Position numbers and translations under genes: made by a program. Source: Stemphylium vesicarium (Eukaryota > Ascomycota > Dothideomycetes > Pleosporales > Pleosporaceae). From it: 64,000 bases of DNA. Within the stretch, counting starts at the first letter, position 1. Each line of letters begins with the position of its first letter. The stretch spans positions 62,001 through 126,000 of the forward strand of contig QXCR01000050.1 in assembly GCA_004380135.1 (NCBI GenBank). The letters run 5' to 3'. This document shows positions 44,061 through 55,123 of the stretch, one piece after another. The notes below the pieces were generated by a model. That model was not told the origin of the DNA, did not search any database, and saw nothing but the letters and a program-made list of their open reading frames with translations.

Positions 44061-45491
44061 CTACCCAGCATGACTGCACTTCGGCTCCGTAGGCGCCTCC
44101 TCCCCGCCAAAGTACACCTTCCCATAAACATTATCGCCGGTCCACTCATCACTCGGGACGCGCGGGTGATTCACAGGGCCACCCTCACGCTGTGACTCGG
44201 GGAATAGCATATTGGGCGAGACCACACTATCCGGGCAGCCGAGCGCGGTCTTGCTTAGTACAGGATCGAGGACAGAAAGCGCCCAAGAAACCGCCTTGGC
44301 CGTGTTTTCCTCGGTACCACCCAGGACGAGCGGCGTGATGGAGTTGAGACCCTGGTACACATCGCACAGCAGCGTCTGCACGCTGAGGTTGGGCGTGCCG
44401 ACCTGCGCGGCACCAGGAACAATGATGTTGCGTGGGTAAATGTAAAGGAAGCCATCTGTGAGGGCTTGCACAGCGCCGTAGGGATTGTCGCGGCGATACC
44501 AGTTCTCAGGCCATCGCTCAGGCACATATTTGAACTCGTCGGTGCGCTCATCGTACTCGGCGCCGATGATGCTCATGATGCTCTTGTAGTTTGGCACGCC
44601 GCCGGAGCCGTACGTCCCGTTTGAGAAGAATTGTGGGTAGAAGGCGAAGGCGCCCAGGGACACGATTTGTGGGAAGGGGAAGTAGTAGAGGAAGGGGTTG
44701 TTGGCTTTTGTAAAGGAGGCGGATTGAGCGTAGTGCGATGCCATAGTGTTCATGTTGAATTCTTTCTTTGGGTCCGCGGCGGCGTAACCGACCATTTGCT
44801 TGACGAGGCGGGAGGAGAGGTGGTGGTTGTCGCCGCAGCCGAGGTAGTAGTCTGGGGAGCGGGGGGGAACGGTTAGTTGATGTTTTCGTTTTCTTTTGGT
44901 ATAAGTGATGGACTTACCTTCGCGGTTGGGTGATACGTCGGCTTCGACGACGGAATGCCGGTTCAGTCCTCCAATCCCGTTCTTTCCTGAACCTAGGTAG
45001 AAGGATAGGCCGTCCAGGTCGCCACTACCCAGGACAGCGAATGTGGCGAGGACCGTAGCAAGGTCAACACCCATGTTGAAACCACGTGCAGTGGCCTCTA
45101 GTACCTGCCCGTAGTTGACATAGCCGTCGCGGGGAAGGTACCCGTAGTTGGCAAGCAAGTTCAAACCAGGGCAAGGACCACGAGAGTCATTGGGGCCAGG
45201 GGCCTTAAACTCATACCCTTCTTCTGGGCGCTTGTTGTCCTGCTTGACAATGGCCTGACCGACTGATGACAAGAGGCCGTCGACGACGTCGCCAAGAGAT
45301 TGAAGAAGACCTCCGGCGGGATTGAGAAGACTGTCGAGTTGAGGCTTGGCGACGCGGTTGGCCATTTGTTCGCGCTTCATCTCGGCACGAAGTTGGTTCT
45401 CAATCTCTGAGCGAGAGCTGGCGCCCATCATGCCGGGGTAGGCAGCGGCCATGGCTGGCAGAGCCAGCACAGCGGCTTGAGTGAACCTCAT
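44061..45491 (-). CDS. Secreted heme-thiolate peroxidase (chloroperoxidase/UPO family)
   Basis: Two exons (44918-45491, 44061-44851) encode 454 residues; the 66 bp intron has GTAAGT, an ACTAAC branch and CCCCAG. A signal peptide (MRFTQAAVLALPAMAAA) is followed by RGPCPGLNLLANYGYLPRDG, the PCP motif whose Cys (near 107) ligates heme. VVEADVSPNREDYYLG (from about 182) matches the acid-base region, EGDxSxxRxD in peroxygenases or EHD in chloroperoxidases, here EAD. The intron splits this motif between NRE and DYY. The family uses H2O2 to halogenate or oxygenate organic substrates outside the cell; the actual substrate is unknown. The C-terminal half is larger than in short chloroperoxidases. A longer start at 45548 is open, but Met at 45491 begins the signal peptide. 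Confidence 0.9.
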   Translation of the reverse strand: MRFTQAAVLALPAMAAAYPGMMGASSRSEIENQLRAEMKREQMANRVAKPQLDSLLNPAGGLLQSLGDVVDGLLSSVGQAIVKQDNKRPEEGYEFKAPGPNDSRGPCPGLNLLANYGYLPRDGYVNYGQVLEATARGFNMGVDLATVLATFAVLGSGDLDGLSFYLGSGKNGIGGLNRHSVVEADVSPNREGKSITYTKRKRKHQLTVPPRSPDYYLGCGDNHHLSSRLVKQMVGYAAADPKKEFNMNTMASHYAQSASFTKANNPFLYYFPFPQIVSLGAFAFYPQFFSNGTYGSGGVPNYKSIMSIIGAEYDERTDEFKYVPERWPENWYRRDNPYGAVQALTDGFLYIYPRNIIVPGAAQVGTPNLSVQTLLCDVYQGLNSITPLVLGGTEENTAKAVSWALSVLDPVLSKTALGCPDSVVSPNMLFPESQREGGPVNHPRVPSDEWTGDNVYGKVYFGGEEAPTEPKCSHAG

Positions 45492-47559
45492 GATGCTTGC
45501 AACACAACGGATATGTGCAGTGAAGGGTGTAGAAGGATGAATCAGCAACTGCTGGCTGGAGCAACTGTTTAGTGAACACGGCGGGGTGGTTATATACCCA
45601 CTTCTCCCAGCTGGAGTATGTGTTGAGCGCTTGCGATGGCAAGCTGGTCAGTGTCATTTTCGGTACTATCCAAGTGAAGAATGATCTACACAAGCAGTCG
45701 CCGAAGAGGTTGAGATACACTACTGCATTTCAGACCGTGGTCATCGTGATCTCCATCATGATCCCGGGGAATGCCCTCATCACAACGCGAGATCGCTTAA
45801 CACTTCCACGCATGGATGCGGAGCAAATGATCGAGCCAATCGTTCTCTTTCCAATTACTCGTTTTCGCGTCTATGTCTTCGCCTGCAAGCAAAGACCAAC
45901 TGGTGGCTAGCTGTCCACGACCTGTTGGCACTGGAGCTGAACTCCACACAGTGACCCACTTCACGGCCTCGCGGTGGGCTCAACGGAAGGGAACATGGCT
46001 GTAAGATTTGTTTGCAGGATTTCGATGACCAAAGGGGCGCGGTATTCGTACAACGGAGCTGATTCCCATGTTCTCCAGAACAGAAATCGCTCATGCTGAA
46101 GTCGTGTCCGTGCTTCCGAGAGATGCACTGAGTCAGTCCAGATAGTGTATTGATAATAGCTTCCGAGCCTCGAGATATCAAGTCATACCTGGGTGTTGAT
46201 CATACAGGGATGCTTGGATGGTCCTTGTTGAAATCTTGTCATGTTCCGTAGGAGGCGTTGTGCTATAGCTACATAGTGGTGAGCATGTATAGAGTCCACC
46301 GTACAGTCTCTGAGTTGTGATGTGATGCAAATTAGCTCGCTCCATGGCAACGTGCATGATCGGCAGGCGGGAAGTAAACCCAGTCCTTAGGACGAAGCTC
46401 ATGCATCCGGAAGGTTCGCTGGACGCAAGGGCGCAATCAGAAATACGACACACCGGGATTGTGCACACAGTCGGTGTGACCCAAAGTCGAATTGTTGTTG
46501 GCCGCCAAAGTGCCGGATCAGCTTCATCGACATGTGGATGTAGACTCATCCTGGTTTGTACAGCATATTCAATAGCAGACATCCTGGCATCCTGACTGAT
46601 TGATGACCGCCATTGATGTCAAATCACGCACGAGAATATCGAATTGAATGCCAAAGATGCGGCTGAAATGCATGGGAATCGCGAAATCGCACATTCCCCT
46701 TCCTGCATGCGCCGCGAAAAGGTTGCCGGGCCGGTCGGTTAATCTCGAGATTTGGCGATCCGGGTAGATTGAGATCTACATCTTTCGAGATCGGAATTTT
46801 CGGCGCTGAAGAGGGATATCGATGCGGGAAGTTGGAGGCTTGTATTATCCTGGCTGGATGCCGTTAGTGATTTGCTTGTTTGGGCCACCTCGATGCGAAT
46901 GGGGAAGGGTGCTGGACCCGCAAACGTCATGAGGCTGCCCGCGGAGTTGCTAGCGCGTGAAGATCACCGGGGTTAGCGTCAACCTTGATGAGAATGCGAG
47001 TCGACGTGGCTGTTTCATACTTGATTGCGCGCGAATATAGGAGAGAATGCCATCAGAGCCAAAGAGGGTTTGTTGAGAATTCTGCATAACACGGGAGATA
47101 TGGTCGCCGTTCTTTGCGCATGTGCGCTGGCAATGCGCTCGTTGGCTCGTTCTCGGCGCGGTCATCGCGATGATGATTTCGTACTGTAGCGCGCCGGAAA
47201 ATTCTTCACCGGTATGAACGGCGTCCTCTTCGAAGTCTTTTGTTTTGATCCGTAGTGTTGCTGGCTACAACGTTCAGATATATTTCTTTGCTTTCGCTGT
47301 CAGCCATGATATCAAGTCGGCGGTTCACCAACCTCACGCGACAAACGGAAAGCAATATTGCGCGGATGAGCATTATCCATTCATTCAAAGAGCATTGTCG
47401 CCGGTGATGTCGCGTGTTTTGCTACTAACCATGGGGCTGAGAAATTTGAGCAGAAGTCGACCACGCATCATGAACCCTCCCCGACGGCCTCGGGGACGCT
47501 GAGCTATCATGTTAGCAGCCTCTCTACTCGTCGGTCATAACCACATCCCCCTCTAGATC
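45492..47559. other. Intergenic, no gene seen
   Basis: This 2.1 kb holds the peroxidase promoter (near 45492) and the 3' region of RING B (near 47559). Scattered ORFs of 60-134 codons show no domain. Confidence 0.5.
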
Positions 47560-49021
47560 CTATAGAAACCGCCCCACAAACTCATCATAAGATCTGTTAT
47601 GTGCTCCACCCCCCTGCACACTTTCCAGCTCCTTGCCGTCTTTCAACCTTCTACGCCTCCGCTCGCATATTTGGTGGCGGCAATTGGGACAAAGATTGGA
47701 GAATTTGGCGATACCGTTGATGAGTGCTGATAAGCACCCGTAGTGGAAGCAATGACCACACTCAATCTTGATTGGTACTTCGTCGCGAACAGTTTCCTGG
47801 ACGTTCAGCGTGTCGCGGCAGATCGAGCAGTCTTCCTCCGGGAGATGGGCGTCAAGCGTGACTATAATGGCGTGGTGCTCGGGCTTCAGCGTGGGTCCAA
47901 TGGGCTCGAAGCAGACGGCTGGGAGATCGTCTAAATTGACTCCTTCCTCTTCTTCTTCCGACTCGCTTTCCAGTCCATGAAGATCCCATTCCCAAGCCAC
48001 GTCCCTCCCAGTCTGTGAGTCGAGGAATCCATCCAGCTGGAAGTGCTCAAGCGCTTCTCTGATGAGGGTAAAATATTGTGACGATGGCGCGGTGGCAAAG
48101 ACTTGCTCAACACCTTCAACAAATCTCTTAAACATGTCCCAGGATAGTCCATCAGATGAACCTCTGCGCGAGTATAGAGACAAGGAATCCTGCGCGAGCA
48201 ACTCGAAGGTACCGCAGATGTTGGCCTGTGCAAGCTGTCGTCGCAGCGAGAGTCTCGTCGTTGAAAGAGGGTCAGAGACATGCGCACTATATGTTTCAAA
48301 GAAACCCTTGAGTAGTTCGTCAAGGTCTGCACAACACTATGTACCTCTGCACGCCGGGTTCTGTTCGAAACATGGGTACCGATAGAAGGATGCATCGTAG
48401 CGATGATGTGTACCGGCATGGCGAATAGTTCGATAATGTATCGAATCGCTTCTCCATCTTGACTGGAAGCCAACAGTGTTTGTGCCAAGTCAGGTGTAAT
48501 ATCTGGACCTAGTAGCGACCGTCTTCGCGCTTGATTCAGAAGATCGGACGGGCGGTCGTCGTAGCGCGGTTGAATTTCGATAAAGTGCGCGATCCAGTCT
48601 TCGAGACGAGGCGACAAAAGAAGGCTTTCGAATAAGAGCTTTGTCGTACGGGCGGCCCGCAGCCCGAAGTATTCTACATTTGATCCCAGAAAGAGGAACC
48701 AAACCCAGTAGATTGGTGCGGGAAAGACACATTGACAAGATAATAGATCTCACCCCAAACCTCTTGGGATGAAGGCAATCCCGGTGCGTTTATCGCTACG
48801 ACAGATTGCAGATTGGTCCACAAATTAGCCACCGCCTCCCGGTAGAGATTGTTGATGACCGAGTTTTGAGGTGCTGTTTCAAGTGATAGCCGATATACCA
48901 GTATGCATTCGTAAGCATGGATCAGTTTCGAGGTAGCCTTGCCATCTTCCTGCAATTGCAAAAGACAAGTCTCCAGAAGTGGCATGCGCTCGCTGAATGG
49001 GATAAGGAGTAACGCTTCCAT
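47560..49021 (-). CDS. RING-H2-type protein (RING B)
   Basis: Three exons (48754-49021, 48380-48673, 47560-48326) encode 442 residues; the introns are 80 and 53 bp. Joins read SSQEVWEYFGLRAAR and HPSIDLDELLKGF. The N-terminal 320 residues are helical and unassigned. An acidic run (ESESEEEEEG) precedes the finger: CSICRDTL, then IECGHCFHYGCL, then CPNCRHQI. This gives CxHx2Hx2C and a full RING-H2 ligand set. It is probably an E3 ubiquitin ligase; the substrate is unknown. Finger framework (GCLxxxIxGIxxxSNxCPxCR) and gene layout match RING A 27 kb away, so the two are likely old paralogs. The start (MEALLLIPFSER) is the first Met in good context; the frame stays open 56 codons further, so an upstream exon is possible. 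Intron 2 has a weak donor (GTACCC). Confidence 0.78.
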
Positions 49022-50475
49022 CGCTGTAGAGTCTGCGAGGCGATCGGGCCGTGGTTGAGCCCTGGCGGTGAGGTGATTCCGTCTGCGTGGTTGTTGAGAG
49101 TTGCGGTTGAAGTAACGGGGATTTATGTACAGAATGGCTGCGGTAGTCCTGTGACCGATTTCGGGCGAATGAAGACCTTTCACTTTCACTCTCCAAATCC
49201 ATCACCCCCGCCAAGAGCAGCAGCCCGTATATCTCTTGACTATCTTCCCCGAATTTAATTTTGCAGCCACTACAGCGGTCAGCTTCACACCGCTTGAACA
49301 GACTGCGATCCCGTTCATTTTTCCTTCCGAGCATCTTGAAGTGGGCAGTTAGAAGCATACAAGGCGCGCAGAGACATGATGCCAGGGTACTGAAGGCATT
49401 TCTGAATTGTTTACAGTTACTAAAAGTGCTGGGTAGAATTGCAGTAACGCTACAGTTCTTCGAGACTTGGGATGAGCTTGTTCTAAGGTTGCTCGTCACG
49501 CGTACTCGAACACGTGACAACACATTTCACGTACTTTGGCATACTTTGGCGGCGAACACTCGAACGACGGAAAAATATCGGAAAACAGATTTAGTTGATG
49601 AATGAAAGCCGAGATGACGTTTTGTAGTAGGAATCTGGTGAACGTGGTGATGACATGTGATCGGACTAGAAGGATAGAATGTTGGGGAAGGAACGGTGGG
49701 CGAAGGGATCAAAACAAGCAAGAACTGAACTGACAATGAAGGACACACGCGGTCTTCAGAGGCGGTAGGAGCTCGCCATCGCATTCGTTGTTAGAAGACG
49801 GCGGTTCTTCAATGCTTTATCGGTGTGTGTAGGGGTCTCTCGAGCAGGTGATGGATGAATACGCGGATGGTTCTCGACTACTCATATGTGGGAGGGAGAT
49901 GTTACAGGCACACTGGCGGCTGGTACAGAAAAGAGCGTAAACGAAAGTTTCCACGATAGAGGGTTAATGATGGAGATATTCTAGGCTGTCGGAGGAGAGC
50001 GCGGGGAGGTTAGTTGGAGGGGCATCCCTGCGCAGATCTACCATGGACGCAGGGCGGATCGCCGCAGGGACCTCAACAGCGATACCCTCAGCACCGGCTC
50101 GCCACGGAAGTCGGTCACAACGCGACGGCAAAACCCTTGAGAAAAGCGCGCATGGCAACATGGCAACCAACGCAACCACCTCGTGTCTTTTTGGTGTCGA
50201 CAAAAACAAAATACATTTAGGATGACGTGACTAGTACAAATGTCGGCGGCCAACAGCGAAGTCGTCGAGGCTAGTGGGCCGAGACGCTGGCGACAATGGC
50301 AACGATGAACGCGCGCTGGGGGTGGCCAGACCGTAGGCGCATTAGCCTCGTAGAAGTCAGCTTGGAGCGACCGGGCATTTCCTTCCCTGGAGGCCAAGAT
50401 TACTGAAGGCGCCCACCTCTTCTAAGCAGTGGTGGTGTAATCGCATAACGACATCCCTAGCCGACATCCAATGCA
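49022..50475. other. Divergent upstream region of RING B and the histidine kinase
   Basis: This 1.45 kb lies between two divergent genes. On the minus strand a frame at about 49160-49330 encodes a short segment with CEADRCSGCK; it could be an unlinked upstream exon of RING B or chance. Nothing else has coding support. Confidence 0.45.
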
Positions 50476-53400
50476 ATGATCGTACATGGGCAGCTACCCG
50501 ACCAGCACCACCAGGCCTATACGACGAGGCATGTCGCGCAGCCAATGCCGACGACTTCGGAGCCCGATGCTGGGACGAAGCATCAGGACCTCGCTGCCAT
50601 CACGCTCCTAGAAGCCCTGGATGGCGACGACCGCCCTTCATTCGTCACGTACATACCGTCCCCCCGCGCCGCCTACGATGAACCGCTCGACGTCGTATAC
50701 TCCAACGCCGCACTACACACGGCACCTGGGCTGTTCGCTAGGATAATAGGGAAAGACGGGACCAGCGTGTTTGCTGAGAGCACTGAGCCGCAGCTCGCCT
50801 TTAGAGATTGGGTCTGTGGCCGGTCGCGCGCGGGCGATCTGCAATGTCGCGGGACCGCATACACATTTGAAGGCCATATATGGAACGCCCTTACTGTAGG
50901 ATGCTATAGAGTTGTCAGTGGAGTACCCACGCTTTTGCTGTGGGTCAACGCAGCTCCAGGCGGCAGGTCCAACCCAAACACCAACGGCGCAAGGAAGGCG
51001 CGGCAAAGCCAACCTGCCCAGCAACTACCTGCGACTTCCAGCAATGATGGCGAATCTCCCTCAGCTTCGAGACGGGCCAAGCGACGCTCTTTTCGCTATA
51101 CTCCCCATCTTCTGCCACCCGACCTCAAGCTCGATTTCAAGCCCGACTTGCACGCCGAATATTTCCGCAGCGTCGACTGGGCCAGTACACCCCTTGGCCC
51201 CATGGAGGATTGGCCGGCTGACCTGCGTTGCATGGCGAACATGGTGCTCAGCAACAGCGCGCCTGCCGTCTTGTTCTGGGGTGACGAGGTCATCATGCTC
51301 TACAATGAGGCATACGTCCAGTTGCTCGGTGCGCTCCATCCTTGCATGGGAAAGAGCATTCGCAAGGAAGCACCCGAGCACTGGCAATCGTTCCAACCCA
51401 TCATAGATTACATCAACGCCACGGGCGAGTCCATGGCTGAGTCTGACATGCTGTTGTTCATTAACAGAGATGGCTTCCTCGAAGAGACACACTGGTCCTT
51501 TCAATTCATGCCAATGTTGGATGACCAGGACCGCATAGTTGCCTACTATCAGAGTTTCTTTGAAGTCACCACCCACAGTCTTCTCGAACGTCGCGTATCT
51601 AGTTTGGTGGCTTTAGGCACCCAGAGTGCTAATGCTAGGGACTTTCCATCGTTTTGGAGCACGACATTGAGCTCTCTGAGCTTAAACGACAAGGATGTGC
51701 CGTTTGCATTGTTGTATGCAGCCGAGAGACATGTTAGCGCCCAAGTACCGTCGGTTTCGTCACCGGGTAGTATCCCACCCTTGGATGGATGCATCATTAA
51801 GGGTACTGTTGGCGTTGACGCCGACCACCCTATTGCTCCCGCCACTATCAACATCGTCGAGGATTCCTACCTTCTCCACCCATTCTTACGCCGTACTGCA
51901 AAATCTGGAAAAGCTACTGTCGTACATCTCGATCATCTGCCTGCCTCCGCCGCTGCCTTGGAAGGAATCAAGTGGAGAGGCTATGGTGACCCGTGTCGTA
52001 CCATTGTCATCTGTCCCATCATCCCAACAAGTGGAGATCAAGTCGAAGGCTTCCTCATCATAGGTGTCAATCCTCGCAGACCCTTTGATGAGGAATATCA
52101 GCAATATCTCCAGGTCATGGTTCGCTTACTAGCTACATCACTTGCCTCAATAGTCTTGTTCGAGGATGAGGTTCGACAGCGAGAAAACGCCATCATCCAG
52201 GCGGCGCTGATCCAAGAACAATTAATGGCCGAGATCAAACTCAAGGAAGGCAAATTTCAACGTTTCGCAGAGCGTTCCGATGTCGCCATCTTCATAGTCA
52301 ATGCTCTTGGCGATTACACCTATCGAAACCAGCGATGGTATGACATGTTTGAAGTCGCTAGGTTTGACACGAACGCTACCGAGGCTTGGCACAAAATCGC
52401 CTTCGAAGAGGATATATCATATTGCGAAGGGCTTTTTATGAAACTTGCGCTGAACCACGAGAGCGTGTGTTTTGAACTAAGAACGAGGATGCCATGGTCA
52501 CCGCCGTCGGAGCTTAGCCAACCGGATCCTGACGATGTCCAGCACTACGTGTGGATCCTGTGCTCTGCTTATCCCGAGTTGAGTCCAAATGGCGAATTGT
52601 TGGAGATTGTCGGGAACGTCACCGACATATCAAAGCAGAAGTGGGCAGAAGGCATCCAGGTACTACCCAATACAGCCACCCCCGCAGCACAACTGACAGA
52701 ACCCAGAAATTTCGCACCGACACCGCACTCCAAGGGAAGCAGCATCTGGAGCACTTCATCGATACTACATCCCATGAAATGCGAAACCCCTTGAGTGCCA
52801 TTATGCAATGCGCCGATTCCATTACCTCTACATACGAGCAAGACGACCGTCACGTCTTGACTGCGAACGGATGGTCTGCTTTTGTGGAATCAACCCTCGA
52901 CGCTGCCCAGACAATTGCTCAGTGCGCTCAGCACATGAGACACATTGTCGACGACATCCTCACAATCTCCAAGCTCGATTCTGGATTATTAGATATGACT
53001 CCGGTGGTCGCACAACCCGAGAACGTCGCGAGGCATGCTGTCAAGATGTTTGATGCCGAAGCGAAAGCTGCAGGAATCGACATAACACTGGTGGTCGACC
53101 AATCGTATCGAGACATGGATGTGAAATGGGCGTCATTGGACCCAACGAGGGTATTACAGGTTCTTATCAATCTGCTTACCAACGCCATTAAATTCACACG
53201 CCTGGAAAGAGTCAAGTCGATCAAAGTCGCTCTGTATGCTAGCGAGACCGAGCCCACATCGGCACCTGGAGGAATACAATTCATCGACGAGAGACTAGTC
53301 GGACACGACAAACATCTTGAGGACGACTGGAAACAGAGTCAAGAGTTGATATACCTGCAATTCTCCGTCACCGACACCGGCCGAGGTCTCTCAGAGGAGG

Positions 53401-54410
53401 AGAAGGGCACTTTGTTTACGCGCTTCTCGCAAGCTTCTCCCCGCACACACATCCATTACGGAGGGTCTGGCCTTGGCCTGTTCATTTCGCGACGACTGAC
53501 CGAATTACAAGGCGGAGCTATCGGTCTTTCAAGCACCTCGGGAAAGGGCAGCACATTTTCCTTCTACATCAAAACACGACAAACACAGCCCAAGACAGCC
53601 CGGAAGGATAGTCTGCCACAGGTTTTTCCAGAAGACCTTAAGCACAGGTCTCTAGTAAACCAATCGGCGCGCCCCTTACCTCCCCTCCGCACCCTCACAG
53701 GCGAAGACATCCGCGACACGAAATGTCCCAGTCCAACCGCCCGCCGCGCCTCCGCCTACGCGCGAAGCGTCCCCACAAAGCACGCCCACGTACAACCCGA
53801 CTTGCTGGGCCTCCCCCAGGGCCCCGACCTTCTCGAGCTCAAGCGTACCAAAAGCATCCCCGAAACGCTGCATGTCCTGATCGTCGAAGACAACCTCGTA
53901 AACCAGCGCGTGCTCGCCAAGCAACTCCGAGGCCTCGGCTGCGTCGTCAGCGTCGCAAACCACGGCCGCGAAGCCCTAGACTTCCTCCCCAAAACAACCT
54001 GCTGGAACCACATACACCCGCTCTCGAAATCCATAGCGCGAAAGGAAACGTATCACGTGCCGTCCACCGAGCCCATGCCCCATGGCTACGACGACGCGCT
54101 GCCCATTGAACTGAGTCTTATTCTCATGGATTGGGAGATGCCGATTATGAACGGTCTTACTGCTGTGACTGAGATACGGAAGTTGGAGAGGGAGGGCTTG
54201 TTGCAGGAGAGGATACCGGTCATTGGTGTTACGGCGAATGTGAGACAGCAGCAGATTGACATGGCGTTGACGGCGGGCATGGATGATGTTGTTGGGAAGC
54301 CGTTTCGGGTTGCGGAGCTGTTGGTTCGGATGAGGGGAATTGTTGCTGGGGTGGGGGATGCTGGGGGAGGCGAGGATGCTGTCATGGGGGGTTATGAGAG
54401 TTTTGGGTGA
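50476..54410 (+). CDS. Fungal hybrid histidine kinase
   Basis: Two exons (50476-52659, 52707-54410) encode 1295 residues; the 47 bp intron (GTACTA, CTGAC branch, CCCAG) joins AEGIQKFRTDTALQ. The N-terminal 590 residues contain PAS-like sensor segments (WASTPLGPMEDWP, APAVLFWGDEVIMLYNEAY) and a GAF-like stretch. A second PAS (FAERSDVAIFIVNALGDYTY) precedes a HisKA box HEMRNPLSAIMQ (phospho-His near 751). The HATPase has NLLTNAIKFT, DTGRGLS and GGSGLGLFISRRL. The C-terminal receiver has VLIVEDNLVNQ, LILMDWEMPIMNG (phospho-Asp near 1203) and a Lys in DDVVGKPF. No transmembrane segment is seen, so it is probably a cytosolic sensor feeding the Ypd1 phosphorelay. The receiver has a long insertion before the phospho-Asp strand. 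Met at 50545 is an alternative start. Confidence 0.93.
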
Positions 54411-54724
54411 TGTGGAGAGGAGGATGGATGGAGATGGTGGTGTGCTGGGTAGTTGAGGTAATGAGATAAGATTCAAGAAAGTGATAATCCATAATTCGGT
54501 CTTAAAAACGAGTGTAGTTGGCAATGATTCTTCATCTGAGTAGAACTTGACAAATCTTCATCATCCTCATCGACGGATCCCGACTCGACAACAAGAAAAG
54601 GAACTTCAATCTCATCACGAAAATACCCCCACTTTTCTTCCTTCATCTTCCCCTCCGTCCACCTCCCCGGTCCCCGGTTTCCCTTTTCTTCCCACATTCA
54701 CCAACTCTCTTCACCTCCAGGCCT
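54411..54724. other. Convergent 3' region
   Basis: This is 314 bp between the ends of the histidine kinase gene and the small secreted-protein gene. No ORF with support. Confidence 0.6.
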
Positions 54725-55123
54725 TCAAATCGTAGGCGCAGCCTCAACGTCAATCAGCGTCATGGGCTCAAGATCATTCGGCGTCGGCGCGACTCCCGGC
54801 TCGACAGTACCCGTGGGTGTACTATCCACAGCATCCGACGGCAACGTGATCAGCGTGATGGGCTCAAGCGTATTAGCACTACTCATGCTGATGCTGATGT
54901 CGGTGGTGGACATGTTGAAGAAACCACCACCGCTGCTGCTGTTGCCGGGAAAGGCAGTGGGGAAACCAGGGACGGTAAGTGTCGTTGTCGCCGTCGTAGT
55001 CACGGTTATGGTTCCGCAGTTTGGATGCGCAAAGGAGGGAGTAGGGTTGAAGTGGCGGGGGGTGACGATGGCGAGAGCCAGGGTGTAAGGTAGGAAGGTA
55101 GGGAGGAGGATGAGGGGGCGCAT
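54725..55123 (-). CDS. Small secreted or wall protein, Thr/Pro-rich
   Basis: This is an intronless frame of 132 residues. A clear signal peptide (MRPLILLPTFLPYTLALA) is followed by one Cys (NCGTITVTTTATTTLTV), a Gly/Ser turn region and a tail with two near-copies of one motif: LEPITLITLPS and LEPMTLIDVEA. Thr/Ser-rich composition suggests O-mannosylation. There is no GPI signal at the end (VEAAPTI). I do not recognise a family. Such small proteins are often cell-wall-associated or effector-like, but nothing here proves it. The gene is convergent with the histidine kinase. Confidence 0.65.
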   Translation of the reverse strand: MRPLILLPTFLPYTLALAIVTPRHFNPTPSFAHPNCGTITVTTTATTTLTVPGFPTAFPGNSSSGGGFFNMSTTDISISMSSANTLEPITLITLPSDAVDSTPTGTVEPGVAPTPNDLEPMTLIDVEAAPTI

